From assembly GCA_937891425.1 (NCBI GenBank), contig CALAGD010000065.1:1-23163 (forward strand): a stretch of 23,163 nucleotides of DNA, written 5' to 3'. The translations under genes were made by a program, and so were the position numbers. Each line of letters begins with the position of its first letter. The first letter of the stretch is position 1. The stretch comes from an uncultured Pigmentiphaga sp. GTDB lineage: Bacteria; Pseudomonadota; Gammaproteobacteria; Burkholderiales; Burkholderiaceae_B. The notes under the pieces are model-generated. The model did not search any database, was not told where the DNA came from, and saw only the letters and a program-made list of their open reading frames with translations. Positions 15,062 to 22,836 of the stretch are shown piece by piece.

Positions 15062-15445
15062 CTACACTGCCTGCAAGGCCAGCAGGATCCAGAAACAGAT
15101 CATGGCGACCAGGCCAATGAGGCATCCGCCATACAGGCCTGCAATGGGCCAGCGAACCTGAAAGTCGAGCTTGCGCGGGTTCACATGCTTGAGCATCTCG
15201 TTGGCATGCCCGACCATGCCCTTGCGCACTGACGGAAAAGCCAGCCGGAAAAAGTAGTCGAGATAGATGGCCGCCTGCAGTGAGAATGGAAACTGCTTGA
15301 AGTCGCGCACCTGGAGCAGCGGGTGCTTGTATGCCTCGTTGATGCGACGCCATTGCAGAAAGAACGCGACGGTGCCTGAAACCAGCACCATGACAAAGGC
15401 AGCCATCATGATGGCAAACGAAGCTGATGTGAGGTAAGCCAGCAC
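15062..15445 (-). CDS. Small membrane protein of unknown function
   Basis: The 127-residue protein has two clear membrane segments: residues about 8-31 (FAIMMAAFVMVLVSGTVAFF) and about 101-126 (AGLYGGCLIGLVAMICFWIL). Between them is a basic soluble loop of about 70 residues with RRINEAYKHPLL and NPRKLDFQVRWP. I do not recognise a domain. The start is GTG at 15445 with GAGG about 10 bases upstream, overlapping the stop of gmd 10 bp away. It therefore appears to be the last gene of the GH31-rmd-gmd run and might act in the same surface-glycan process, but position is the only evidence. A strong terminator hairpin follows. Confidence 0.75.
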   Translation of the reverse strand: MLAYLTSASFAIMMAAFVMVLVSGTVAFFLQWRRINEAYKHPLLQVRDFKQFPFSLQAAIYLDYFFRLAFPSVRKGMVGHANEMLKHVNPRKLDFQVRWPIAGLYGGCLIGLVAMICFWILLALQAV

Positions 15446-15455
15446 GGGAGCGTCC

Positions 15456-16436
15456 TCAGTTGCGTTGGCCGGCCGATACGCGGGCGAGATCGGCTTCCAC
15501 CATCATCACGACCAACTCCTCAAGCGAGGTTCTGGCCCGCCAACCCAGGCGCTCCTGGGCCTTGGCGGGTTTGCCGAGCAGGATGTCGACCTCGGCCGGC
15601 CGGTACAGAGCAGGATCAACAACGACGTAGTCTTCGTAATTGAGCCCGACATGGCTGAACGCGAGCTGACAGAATTCGCGCACACTGGTGGTACGGCCCG
15701 TGGCCACCACATAGTCGTCGGGCTGGTCCTGCTGCAGCATCAGCCACATGGCCTCGACATAGTCGCCGGCAAATCCCCAGTCGCGTTTTGCATCAAGGTT
15801 GCCCAGGCGCAGTTCTTTCTGAAGCCCAAGCTTGATGCGCGCAACCGCGTCGGTAATCTTGCGCGTCACGAACTCGATGCCGCGCAATGGCGATTCATGG
15901 TTGAAGAGGATGCCACTGGAAGCGTGCATGCCAAAACTTTCACGGTAGTTGACCGTCATCCAATGCGCATACAGCTTGGCGACGCCGTAAGGGCTGCGCG
16001 GGTAGAACGGCGTGTTCTCGTCCTGTTGCTCGGCCTGGATCAGACCGAACATTTCGCTGGTCGAGGCCTGGTAGAAGCGCGCCTGGGGATGCACGAGACG
16101 AATCGCCTCGAGCACATGCGTGGCGCCCAGTCCGGTGACGGTGCCGGTGAGCACGGGCTGATCCCAGGAACTTCCGACAAAACTTTGCGCACCGAGGTTG
16201 TAGACCTCGTCGGGCTTGCACGCCGCCACCGCGCGCACCACCGACGAGAGGTCTGCCAGATCTCCGTTCAGCATCCGCACATGATCGAGCACGTGAAGCT
16301 CGCGAAGGCGCCACAGGCTGTCGGTCGAACGACGGGGCTGAAAGCCGTAAACCTCGTAACCCTTCTCCAGCAGGAGACGGGCGAGATATGCCCCATCCTG
16401 ACCACTGATACCAGTAATTAATGCTCGTTTCGTCAT
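15456..16436 (-). CDS. gmd: GDP-mannose 4,6-dehydratase
   Basis: Gmd converts GDP-D-mannose to GDP-4-keto-6-deoxy-D-mannose. The 326-residue extended SDR protein starts at the ATG at 16436, overlapping the rmd stop by 4 bp (ATGA); the longer frame to 16499 is rejected. The NADP-binding motif is GISGQDG (residues 9-15). The catalytic set is Thr126/Ser127/Glu128 in STSEMFG plus Tyr150 and Lys154 in YGVAKLYAHW. GLGNLDAKRDWGFAGDYV (here RLGNLDAKRDWGFAGDYV) and DPALYRPAEVDILLGKP are Gmd signatures. With Rmd it would give GDP-D-rhamnose. Confidence 0.95.
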   Translation of the reverse strand: MTKRALITGISGQDGAYLARLLLEKGYEVYGFQPRRSTDSLWRLRELHVLDHVRMLNGDLADLSSVVRAVAACKPDEVYNLGAQSFVGSSWDQPVLTGTVTGLGATHVLEAIRLVHPQARFYQASTSEMFGLIQAEQQDENTPFYPRSPYGVAKLYAHWMTVNYRESFGMHASSGILFNHESPLRGIEFVTRKITDAVARIKLGLQKELRLGNLDAKRDWGFAGDYVEAMWLMLQQDQPDDYVVATGRTTSVREFCQLAFSHVGLNYEDYVVVDPALYRPAEVDILLGKPAKAQERLGWRARTSLEELVVMMVEADLARVSAGQRN

Positions 16437-17362
16437 GTTTCGGATTCCTTGGCTCGCCACCAGTCGATCATGGCCGCGAGCGTTTCTTCGAGACGGCATC
16501 GCGGCTGCCAGCCGGTATGCCGGTTCAGTTTTGAATATGTACCCACCATGCGTATCTGCTCGTTGGGACGCAGCAGTGCGGGATCAACGCGTACCTGGGC
16601 GTTCACACCGGCCATGTCGAGCATGGTGTGCAGCAGGTCGCCAATGCGCCGCTCGGCACCGGAACACACGTTGTAGATCTCGCCAGGCTGTCCGTGCAGC
16701 ATCAGCTCGCAGTAGGCATCGAGCACGTCGCGCACATCGGAAAAATCGCGCGTGACGTCGATGTTGCCGGTAACCAGTTCGGCATCGGCGCGTCCGAGTG
16801 CAATGCGTGCAATGAGCCGCGCAAAGCGCGAGAGTACAAAGCGCTCGTCCTGGCCCGGGCCGACGTGGTTGAACGGCCGCGCAATGCATACGTCCAGCCC
16901 GTGCGCGAAATGCCACTGCCGGCAGAGCATCTCCGCCGCCACCTTGCTGACAGCGTAAGGGTTGCGCGGCGCGGGGACACGGTCTTCATGTACGGGCAGC
17001 TCACCGGCGGGTACTGCGCCGTAGATGTCAGCGCTGCTGACGTACACGAGACGTCCGTCGAACCCGCTGGCCTGCAAGGCCTGCAGCAGGTTCAACGTAC
17101 CCATGACATTGACTCCCAGGGTGCCGGCCGGATCGCGGAACGACTCGGGCACGAAGCTTTGCGCGGCCAGATGCAGGACACAGTCGGGCCGCGCCTGTGC
17201 CACCCACGCCTGCACTTCCGCAGGCACACGGATATCCGGGCGTCCGGCGGGCAATATCAGCTCGAAGCAGCCCGCCCACCGAGAAGTGGGCAACCAGGCC
17301 AGCAGGGATTGACCGACAAACCCACTGTGCCCGGTTACCAGCAAACGCAACGGTTTATTCAC
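16433..17362 (-). CDS. rmd: GDP-6-deoxy-4-keto-D-mannose reductase (GDP-D-rhamnose forming)
   Basis: The 309-residue SDR protein has a nucleotide motif GHSGFVG (11-17), Ser109/Ser110 in YVSSADIYG, and the Tyr136/Lys140 pair in NPYAVSKVAAE. LHLAAQSFVPESFRDPAGTL, ARPFNHVGPGQ and YNVCSGAERRI match remembered Pseudomonas aeruginosa Rmd closely, favouring Rmd over a generic epimerase. It reduces the Gmd product at C4. D-rhamnose polymers occur in A-band (common antigen) O-polysaccharides. The start is GTG at 17362, 15 bp after the GH31 stop; the ribosome site is weak. The stop overlaps gmd by 4 bp, so the two are coupled. Confidence 0.88.
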   Translation of the reverse strand: MNKPLRLLVTGHSGFVGQSLLAWLPTSRWAGCFELILPAGRPDIRVPAEVQAWVAQARPDCVLHLAAQSFVPESFRDPAGTLGVNVMGTLNLLQALQASGFDGRLVYVSSADIYGAVPAGELPVHEDRVPAPRNPYAVSKVAAEMLCRQWHFAHGLDVCIARPFNHVGPGQDERFVLSRFARLIARIALGRADAELVTGNIDVTRDFSDVRDVLDAYCELMLHGQPGEIYNVCSGAERRIGDLLHTMLDMAGVNAQVRVDPALLRPNEQIRMVGTYSKLNRHTGWQPRCRLEETLAAMIDWWRAKESET

Positions 17363-17377
17363 TGGCGACCATTTGCC

Positions 17378-19603
17378 TCAGCGTGCTCGCGAGATACGCA
17401 CTTCTGCCCCTCGGCGCTTCACCTCAAGGCCTTCGGACGGCAGGATGCGCAGCCCCTCCAGCCCCTTGATGTAGCTCGAACCCTGCATCTGCATGACACG
17501 GATCTTGTTGCGCATGACGGTGGGGCTTACCGTGGGCATGCCGAACAGCCAGACCTCTTCGAGCAGTCGGGCGGAATTGAACTCACCGGTGTGCAGGCCG
17601 CCGGTGCCAAGACACAGGATATGCCCCTCGCGTCCGAACACCGGTACCGAACCATTGGGACAGGGGAACGTCCAGGCCGTGCCGCCCTCGTAGCGCCAGC
17701 CGGTGGACAGATCCCACCAGGCTTCCCCCTTGGGGAAGTAGACGGTCACCTCGTCGCCGGACTGCAGCAGCGGGGCGACCAGCAACGCCGGGCCAAGCAG
17801 GTACTGCGATTCGAACGCATGCGCGTCGGGATCATCGGGAAACGCCAGGGCCATCGACCGCTGCACGGGCAGGCCGTTGCGTGCGGCATCTTCGATGGCA
17901 CCCAGCACATAGGGGATGAGCCGATACCGCCACTGCACCCAGGTGCGGATGCGCTGCTGCGTGGCTTCGTCGAAGGCCGACGGCAACAACGCCGGCACGC
18001 CCTGGAAGCGGAAATGCGCGCTGAACACGCCTACGGCAAGCCAGCGCAGATAAAGCTCGGGCGTCATTTCATCGGTGGGGTACTCTTGCGAACCCAGCTC
18101 GATGGACTGCACGGGCACACCGCTGGCCCCCGTGCTGAGCGCTGCCCGCAATGCGGCTTCCAGCCCTTCCCAGGAGTTCGGGACGGCAGGCCCCGCGCGG
18201 AAGGGAATGCGTTGTGCGGAAGGGAACGCGTCGCGGTGCCAGACCACGCCTTCGGCAGGGACCTTGTCCCAGGATGCCGCCTCGAACAGGTTGCGCGCGG
18301 TCAGCAATGGGTATAGCTGGCGCAGCCGCGCCCCCGCCGCCCCGTTCCGGGCGGTCACGGAATCGGGAATGTCGAGCTGTGCGTCGCAGGCAATGGCATC
18401 GACGCCGTCGTCGAACAGCTGGCGGTTCCGTTCGCACCAGAAGTTGTAGACATCGCGGTGTGTGAGGTCGAGCAGCCCGAAGGGCTTGCCCCCCGTGGCA
18501 GGCAGCCCGGGAAACTGGTGCGCGTTGCCATCGTCGTCGGCAAACAGCCAGCCACGATCTTCCAGTTCGTCGAAGGCGGGGCTGTCGTTGGGCACCCCGG
18601 GGAAACCGCAAGCGACGAAGCGTACGTCGGCCTGCTTGTACTGTGCCAGCAAATTGCGGCTGTCAGGGAAGCGCTCGCCATCCCACTCGAAGGCGTGGCG
18701 CCCCTTCACCTCCCATGCAGCGGGCGGGTCGAAACTGACCGCCTCGACACCGATGCCTGCACCCCTCAGGGTAGTGGCCAGCTCGAGCATCTGTTGGGGC
18801 GTGGCACCCGGCGCTTGCCGCAGCCAGACGCCCACCGCCCACAATGGGGGCTGACCTGCCCGGCCGGTGGCCTGGCTGTACTGGTAGAGAACGTCAGCGG
18901 GCTCGCCCAGGCACAGGAAAAGGTCGAGTTTGCGCGATGTAACCTCGATCACATATCCGGGCAGGTCCGGATGGGCATCGACAAAATGACGCTGCCGACC
19001 GATGGTGTTGACGTGGATGCCCCATCCCCGGCGACTCCAGGCGAGCGGCAAGGCGTTTGCGGCCGGGTCATCGGACTGGATGCACTCGCCCCGGCGGTCG
19101 AGCGACCACGGGTTCTCGCCAAGACCGTACACGCCTTCGTCGCTGGTCAGGGAGAATTGCAACACCCACTCGGCTGCATCCGGACCCGACTCGTCGTCGC
19201 TGGCAGGGGCATGAGCAATGGCCGGTACGGCTTCGGAACCGGCTGCCAGCACCAGGCGCTCTTGCCGGTACAGGGCGAACCGTAGCGGCGAGGGGCGGAT
19301 TTCCAGGGCGTCCTCCCCCTGGACGATGCGCCAGCCGCCTTCGATGGCACTGATCGTGCCTTCATTGACCGGTTCGTGCCGGGCAAGGAGACCTGCCAGC
19401 TCGGCCACCCGATCGGGGCGCTGCCCGCCCTGCGGGGTGACCGTTACGCGAAAGACACCAGGCGCGTAGGTTTCGACCACCAGCGTCGAACCCTCGTCGG
19501 TGCTGAACTGGAAAGAGGTCGACGTAACTTCGCCCTGGGCAAGGGCGCCCAAATCCTCATAGCGGGGTTGCTGGAGTGTGGTCAGATCGCGCATTGCCGC
19601 CAT
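17378..19603 (-). CDS. Glycoside hydrolase family 31 homologue with altered active site
   Basis: The 741-residue protein keeps the GH31 layout: an N-terminal beta-sandwich (about 30-245, with VYGLGENPWSLDRRG), a TIM barrel (about 255-560) and C-terminal beta domains. The line FDPPAAWEVK...RFPDSRNLL, the block LLDLTHRDVYNFW and the ELYLRWLAVGVFS segment are family-typical. The nucleophile region reads DAIACDAQLD, where Asp407 may be the nucleophile, but the usual D-F-G-E is lost. The acid/base region (normally R-S-G...W-G-G-D) reads HRDAF...FRAGPAVPNSWEGL, with Pro482 at the Asp position. The later His of R-F-H-G is Gln534. No signal peptide is visible. It precedes rmd and gmd by 15 bp. It may be a non-catalytic or strongly altered glycosidase. 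Confidence 0.85.
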   Translation of the reverse strand: MAAMRDLTTLQQPRYEDLGALAQGEVTSTSFQFSTDEGSTLVVETYAPGVFRVTVTPQGGQRPDRVAELAGLLARHEPVNEGTISAIEGGWRIVQGEDALEIRPSPLRFALYRQERLVLAAGSEAVPAIAHAPASDDESGPDAAEWVLQFSLTSDEGVYGLGENPWSLDRRGECIQSDDPAANALPLAWSRRGWGIHVNTIGRQRHFVDAHPDLPGYVIEVTSRKLDLFLCLGEPADVLYQYSQATGRAGQPPLWAVGVWLRQAPGATPQQMLELATTLRGAGIGVEAVSFDPPAAWEVKGRHAFEWDGERFPDSRNLLAQYKQADVRFVACGFPGVPNDSPAFDELEDRGWLFADDDGNAHQFPGLPATGGKPFGLLDLTHRDVYNFWCERNRQLFDDGVDAIACDAQLDIPDSVTARNGAAGARLRQLYPLLTARNLFEAASWDKVPAEGVVWHRDAFPSAQRIPFRAGPAVPNSWEGLEAALRAALSTGASGVPVQSIELGSQEYPTDEMTPELYLRWLAVGVFSAHFRFQGVPALLPSAFDEATQQRIRTWVQWRYRLIPYVLGAIEDAARNGLPVQRSMALAFPDDPDAHAFESQYLLGPALLVAPLLQSGDEVTVYFPKGEAWWDLSTGWRYEGGTAWTFPCPNGSVPVFGREGHILCLGTGGLHTGEFNSARLLEEVWLFGMPTVSPTVMRNKIRVMQMQGSSYIKGLEGLRILPSEGLEVKRRGAEVRISRAR

Positions 19604-19620
19604 TTTCCTACAAAACCCTT

Positions 19621-19649
19621 ATTTTGACGGATTTGCCGCGTTTAATAAA
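19621..19649 (-). promoter_or_regulatory. Possible promoter of the GH31-rmd-gmd operon
   Basis: On the minus strand TTTATT (19649-19644) and CAAAAT (19626-19621) are 17 bases apart, in the only clearly AT-rich patch of this region, some 20 bases before the GH31 ATG. Matches to the sigma-70 consensus are moderate (3 and 4 of 6). Confidence 0.3.
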
Positions 19650-19705
19650 CCGGACCCCCGGTGATCGGGCGCGGCGCTGGTGTGCACGCGCCGATTGGCC
19701 AGTTG

Positions 19706-21670
19706 TCACCCCACCAGAGCCGGTACCGCGAGCAAACGCCCCGGCGCGACTGCCGCCAGCAGGTCGATTTCGAGCTGCGCGGGCTCGCCGGACAGTTCGC
19801 CAGCTATGATCTCGCCGGCGAGCATGCTCCAGTTGAAACCGCGCGAGGCATAGGCGGTTGCCAGCCATAGGCCCGGGCACCCCGGAACGCCCCCAATGAA
19901 GGGCAGCCGGCCCGGCACTACCGCGCGCCACCCCGTCCATCCCGAGCAGCGCGCCGGCGGCACCGCGGCCGTGCCCAGTTGCGGCAACAAAGCCCGGGCA
20001 CGCTGCAGGTTGTAGCCATGCATGGCATCCGATACGGGAATGGGCTGGCCGGGCGGGCTGTCGTGGTCGTAGGTGCTGCCGATGGTGCACCAGCCGTCCA
20101 CCTCGGGCAGCACATAACCATCCCCCGAAACAATCCGGACAGGGATACTGCCGGCGATTTCCCCTGCGGGAACCAGCGTGATCTGCCCGCCTACGACCTG
20201 CAGCACGTCGAGCCAGCCGTACTGCTGCGGCAGCTGGCTGCCTGCCAGCAGGGAAGCAGACCGGGCGCCCGCCGCCACCACGGCCACGTCGAAACCCCTC
20301 AGAACATTGCCATCCCGGCACTCAAGATCCCAGTATGAGCCTGTCTGGCGCAGGCCCGCACCAGCGCTGCGAACGAGACGGACCCCGGGATGTTCCAGCA
20401 GGGTGGCGCACCAGAGCGGAGGACGAACCAGCGTACCCTGCGGCAGGAACAGCCCGCCGCGACTTACGCGTTGCCCGGCCAGCGCCGACGCATCCGCCAC
20501 ATCAAGCGGCACCATCCATTCCGGCGGCATCCGCAGCGCTGCGAATGCCTCCAACCAGGCCCGCATGGAGGCTTCATCCCTGCCATGGGCTCGGCGCATG
20601 ACCTGCACGGTGCCCGTAACGCGTATCGCCTTGTGCCGCTCTGCTGGCGATTCACCCTCGCTCGCCAGCAGCCGCCACAGGGAGTGCGTACGCAATACGC
20701 CCGCCCTACTCAGGCGCGCGCGATGCGAGTCTTGCCGGTCGACCACCGGAGTGAGCGCCGCGGCCAGATGGCCCGCGCAGGTGCCACGCCCTGTGTCCTG
20801 CCCCAGGCTGGCACCGCCGGGACCGGCGTCGTCCGCTACCACTGTCGTTTCCCAGCCGCGCCGCGCGAGTGACCACGCCACCGCCGCGCCGGCCGGCCCC
20901 CCGCCCACGACGAGCGCCCGTCCCGGGCGGCTTGTCGTACCGGACACAGTGGCGGACGATCTGCCGGCAAACCGCGCCACTGTCATTTCACGCTTGCCAG
21001 CAAAGCCCGGCCGTTTCTCAACGGAGAATCCCGCGGCCATCAGGTTGCGCCGCACCATTCCACTGGCCGCCCAGGTTGCAGCCGTGGCATCGGGCGCCGC
21101 ACACCGGGCGATCTCGGCCAGCACGGCGGGCGACCACATGTCGGGGTTGGCGCGTGGCGCGAACCCGTCAAGAAAGATGGCGTCGGCCTGGCAGGCAAGT
21201 CGCGGCAGGATCTGTTCCGCTCGTCCGAACGCCAGCGTAAGAGTCACAGCGTTGCGTTCAAACTCGAGCCGGTGGATGCCCGGCAGCAACAGCGGCCATT
21301 GCCCAGTGAGCTGGCAGATCTCGTATTCGAAGCTCGCGGGCAGCAGCCTGCGCAGCCACCGAGCCAGGTCGGGGCGCGTAAACGGGTGCGCCTCCACCGA
21401 AACCATGTGCAGGCGGGCACAGCGCCGGGGGTCGTCACGCCAGGCACGCCACAGGGCCAGGAAGTTGATGCCGAGGCCAAAACCCGTTTCCAGCACCGTG
21501 AACTGGTGGCGCCCCTGCCAGCGCCCGGGCAAACCGTTGCCCTGCAGGAATACATGGCTGCTTTGCTCCAGCCCCCCTGCCGAAGAATGGTAGACATCAC
21601 CGTACCGGGGACTGAAGGGGACGTGGGCCTGGCCGGCTTCCACCTGCGCGGGAATCAACGGTTCATACAT
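19706..21670 (-). CDS. mnmC: Bifunctional tRNA mnm5s2U34 biosynthesis protein (methyltransferase/FAD oxidoreductase)
   Basis: MnmC finishes the mnm5(s2)U modification at the tRNA wobble position: the FAD domain removes the carboxymethyl group of cmnm5U and the MnmD domain methylates the resulting amine. The 654-residue protein has both halves. Residues about 1-235 are MnmD, with the SAM loop ETGFGLGINF (61-70) and the signature DAIFLDGFAPRANPDMWS (163-180). From about residue 252 comes the FAD domain with GGGPAG (256-261), GHLAAALTPVVDRQD and a C-terminal WTGWRAVVPGRLPFIGG. The ATG is at 21670. It is 102 bp upstream of the GH31 gene on the same strand and diverges from the suhB-like gene. Confidence 0.96.
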   Translation of the reverse strand: MYEPLIPAQVEAGQAHVPFSPRYGDVYHSSAGGLEQSSHVFLQGNGLPGRWQGRHQFTVLETGFGLGINFLALWRAWRDDPRRCARLHMVSVEAHPFTRPDLARWLRRLLPASFEYEICQLTGQWPLLLPGIHRLEFERNAVTLTLAFGRAEQILPRLACQADAIFLDGFAPRANPDMWSPAVLAEIARCAAPDATAATWAASGMVRRNLMAAGFSVEKRPGFAGKREMTVARFAGRSSATVSGTTSRPGRALVVGGGPAGAAVAWSLARRGWETTVVADDAGPGGASLGQDTGRGTCAGHLAAALTPVVDRQDSHRARLSRAGVLRTHSLWRLLASEGESPAERHKAIRVTGTVQVMRRAHGRDEASMRAWLEAFAALRMPPEWMVPLDVADASALAGQRVSRGGLFLPQGTLVRPPLWCATLLEHPGVRLVRSAGAGLRQTGSYWDLECRDGNVLRGFDVAVVAAGARSASLLAGSQLPQQYGWLDVLQVVGGQITLVPAGEIAGSIPVRIVSGDGYVLPEVDGWCTIGSTYDHDSPPGQPIPVSDAMHGYNLQRARALLPQLGTAAVPPARCSGWTGWRAVVPGRLPFIGGVPGCPGLWLATAYASRGFNWSMLAGEIIAGELSGEPAQLEIDLLAAVAPGRLLAVPALVG

Positions 21671-21880
21671 GTTGTCAGCACATCAACGAAATGCTGCGCG
21701 AAGCGCGAGTCAGGATGGCCGCTCGCCCATGATCGGCTGTCGCGATCCTCATGGCAGGGAGGCGTCGCCCGTGCTTCGCACTGCGCAAAAAACCACACTC
21801 GAGCGCGCACCGCGCCCGACTCGTTTACACTGATTCGACCGGAACAACGTTTCGGATCCGGCAACTGGGGTTACCGTAGC

Positions 21881-22759
21881 ATGCCAGATACTCAGCCCGC
21901 TCGCGTCTCGCTGGCCGACGCACTCGATGCTGCGGTTACTGCCGCGCACGCCGGCGCCAGCGTCATCCAGACCTACGCTCGCGATCGCTCGGAACTCGTG
22001 ATCGATTCAAAGTGGCGCAACGAACTGGTCTCACAGGCCGATCGCGAGGCCGAAGAAGCCATTATGCAGGTTTTGCGCGAACGCACGCCCGCCTGCGGCA
22101 TTGTGGCCGAAGAAACAGGCGGCGAAGCCAGTGCCCAGCTCAACTGGTATATCGACCCGCTTGATGGCACCACCAATTTCGTGCACGCAATTCCCCATTA
22201 CGCGGTCTCGATCGCCCTGGTGGCGCGTGCAGGCACGCAGCTGCCGCTGGAACCGCCCCTGGCGGAGGATGCTCCGCTCGTTGGAGTCATCTACGATCCG
22301 AACAGGGAAGAGCTCTTCACTGCCGTGGCAGGAGGCGGAGCCTGGCTGAATGGGCACCGCGTCCACGTATCGCGTACCGCTGCATTCGATGCCGCACTGC
22401 TCGCAACCGGCTTTCCTTTCCGCGACTTCTCGTTTGCCGAAGAGTACCTGCCTACCCTGCGCACCGCCATGTACGCGACGCGGGGCGTACGCCGTTTCGG
22501 GTCGGCTGCGCTTGATCTGGCATGGGTTGCCTGCGGACGGTATGACGGCTACTGGGAGATGGGTCTTGCCCCATGGGACGTGGCCGCTGGCACCATCATC
22601 GTGCGCGAAGCGGGCGGCGTCGCACAAGATCTGCGCGGCCAGCATGCATGGCCAGTGGCAGGCGACATCATCGCGGGCAATCCGGCCATCGCCAGCGCCC
22701 TGAAAACCCGCATCACGGCTCACCTGAAGTCCCCGGCAGCCACGCCCGACAGGCCATGA
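21881..22759 (+). CDS. suhB: Inositol monophosphatase family protein (SuhB-like)
   Basis: The 292-residue protein belongs to the Mg-dependent, Li-sensitive sugar phosphatase fold. Metal ligands are Glu77/Glu78 (VAEETGG), Asp92 and Asp95 in WYIDPLDGTTNF, and Asp233 in APWDVAAGTIIVREAGG. E. coli SuhB hydrolyses inositol-1-phosphate and also acts in rRNA antitermination; which role applies here is not visible. Compared with the usual family the segment after IALVARAG carries about 12 extra residues (QLPLEPPLAEDA). The ATG at 21881 is chosen because the family core begins soon after; the open frame back to 21272 overlaps mnmC and is not coding. A GGGG at 21867-21870 may be the ribosome site. Confidence 0.93.
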   Translation: MPDTQPARVSLADALDAAVTAAHAGASVIQTYARDRSELVIDSKWRNELVSQADREAEEAIMQVLRERTPACGIVAEETGGEASAQLNWYIDPLDGTTNFVHAIPHYAVSIALVARAGTQLPLEPPLAEDAPLVGVIYDPNREELFTAVAGGGAWLNGHRVHVSRTAAFDAALLATGFPFRDFSFAEEYLPTLRTAMYATRGVRRFGSAALDLAWVACGRYDGYWEMGLAPWDVAAGTIIVREAGGVAQDLRGQHAWPVAGDIIAGNPAIASALKTRITAHLKSPAATPDRP

Positions 22760-22760
22760 C

Positions 22761-22789
22761 CCGGGCGCGCTGCCGCCTGTCGCGGCCCG
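22761..22789. terminator. Imperfect hairpin between suhB and the M20 gene
   Basis: CGGGCGCG (22762-22769) can pair with CGCGGCCCG (22781-22789) with one bulged G. It lies in the 77-bp gap between the convergent genes. No good U-tract follows, so support is weak. Confidence 0.3.
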
Positions 22790-22836
22790 TGACACCGCTT
22801 TGTCCGTGTTCAGGCATCACGGCGTACTCCAGACGC

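Noticed and set aside
16628..18316. 562-codon open frame on the plus strand opposite rmd and the GH31 gene
   Set aside because: It is antisense to two conserved coding regions, its translation is Arg/Gln/His-rich with no recognisable motifs, and long antisense frames are expected in GC-rich DNA.
20178..21593. 471-codon plus-strand frame inside mnmC
   Set aside because: It is Ser/Arg/Ala-rich without motifs and antisense to a well-supported gene.
21272..21880. Long N-terminal extension of the suhB-like gene
   Set aside because: The upstream part is antisense to mnmC and then noncoding in composition; the family core starts just after the ATG at 21881.
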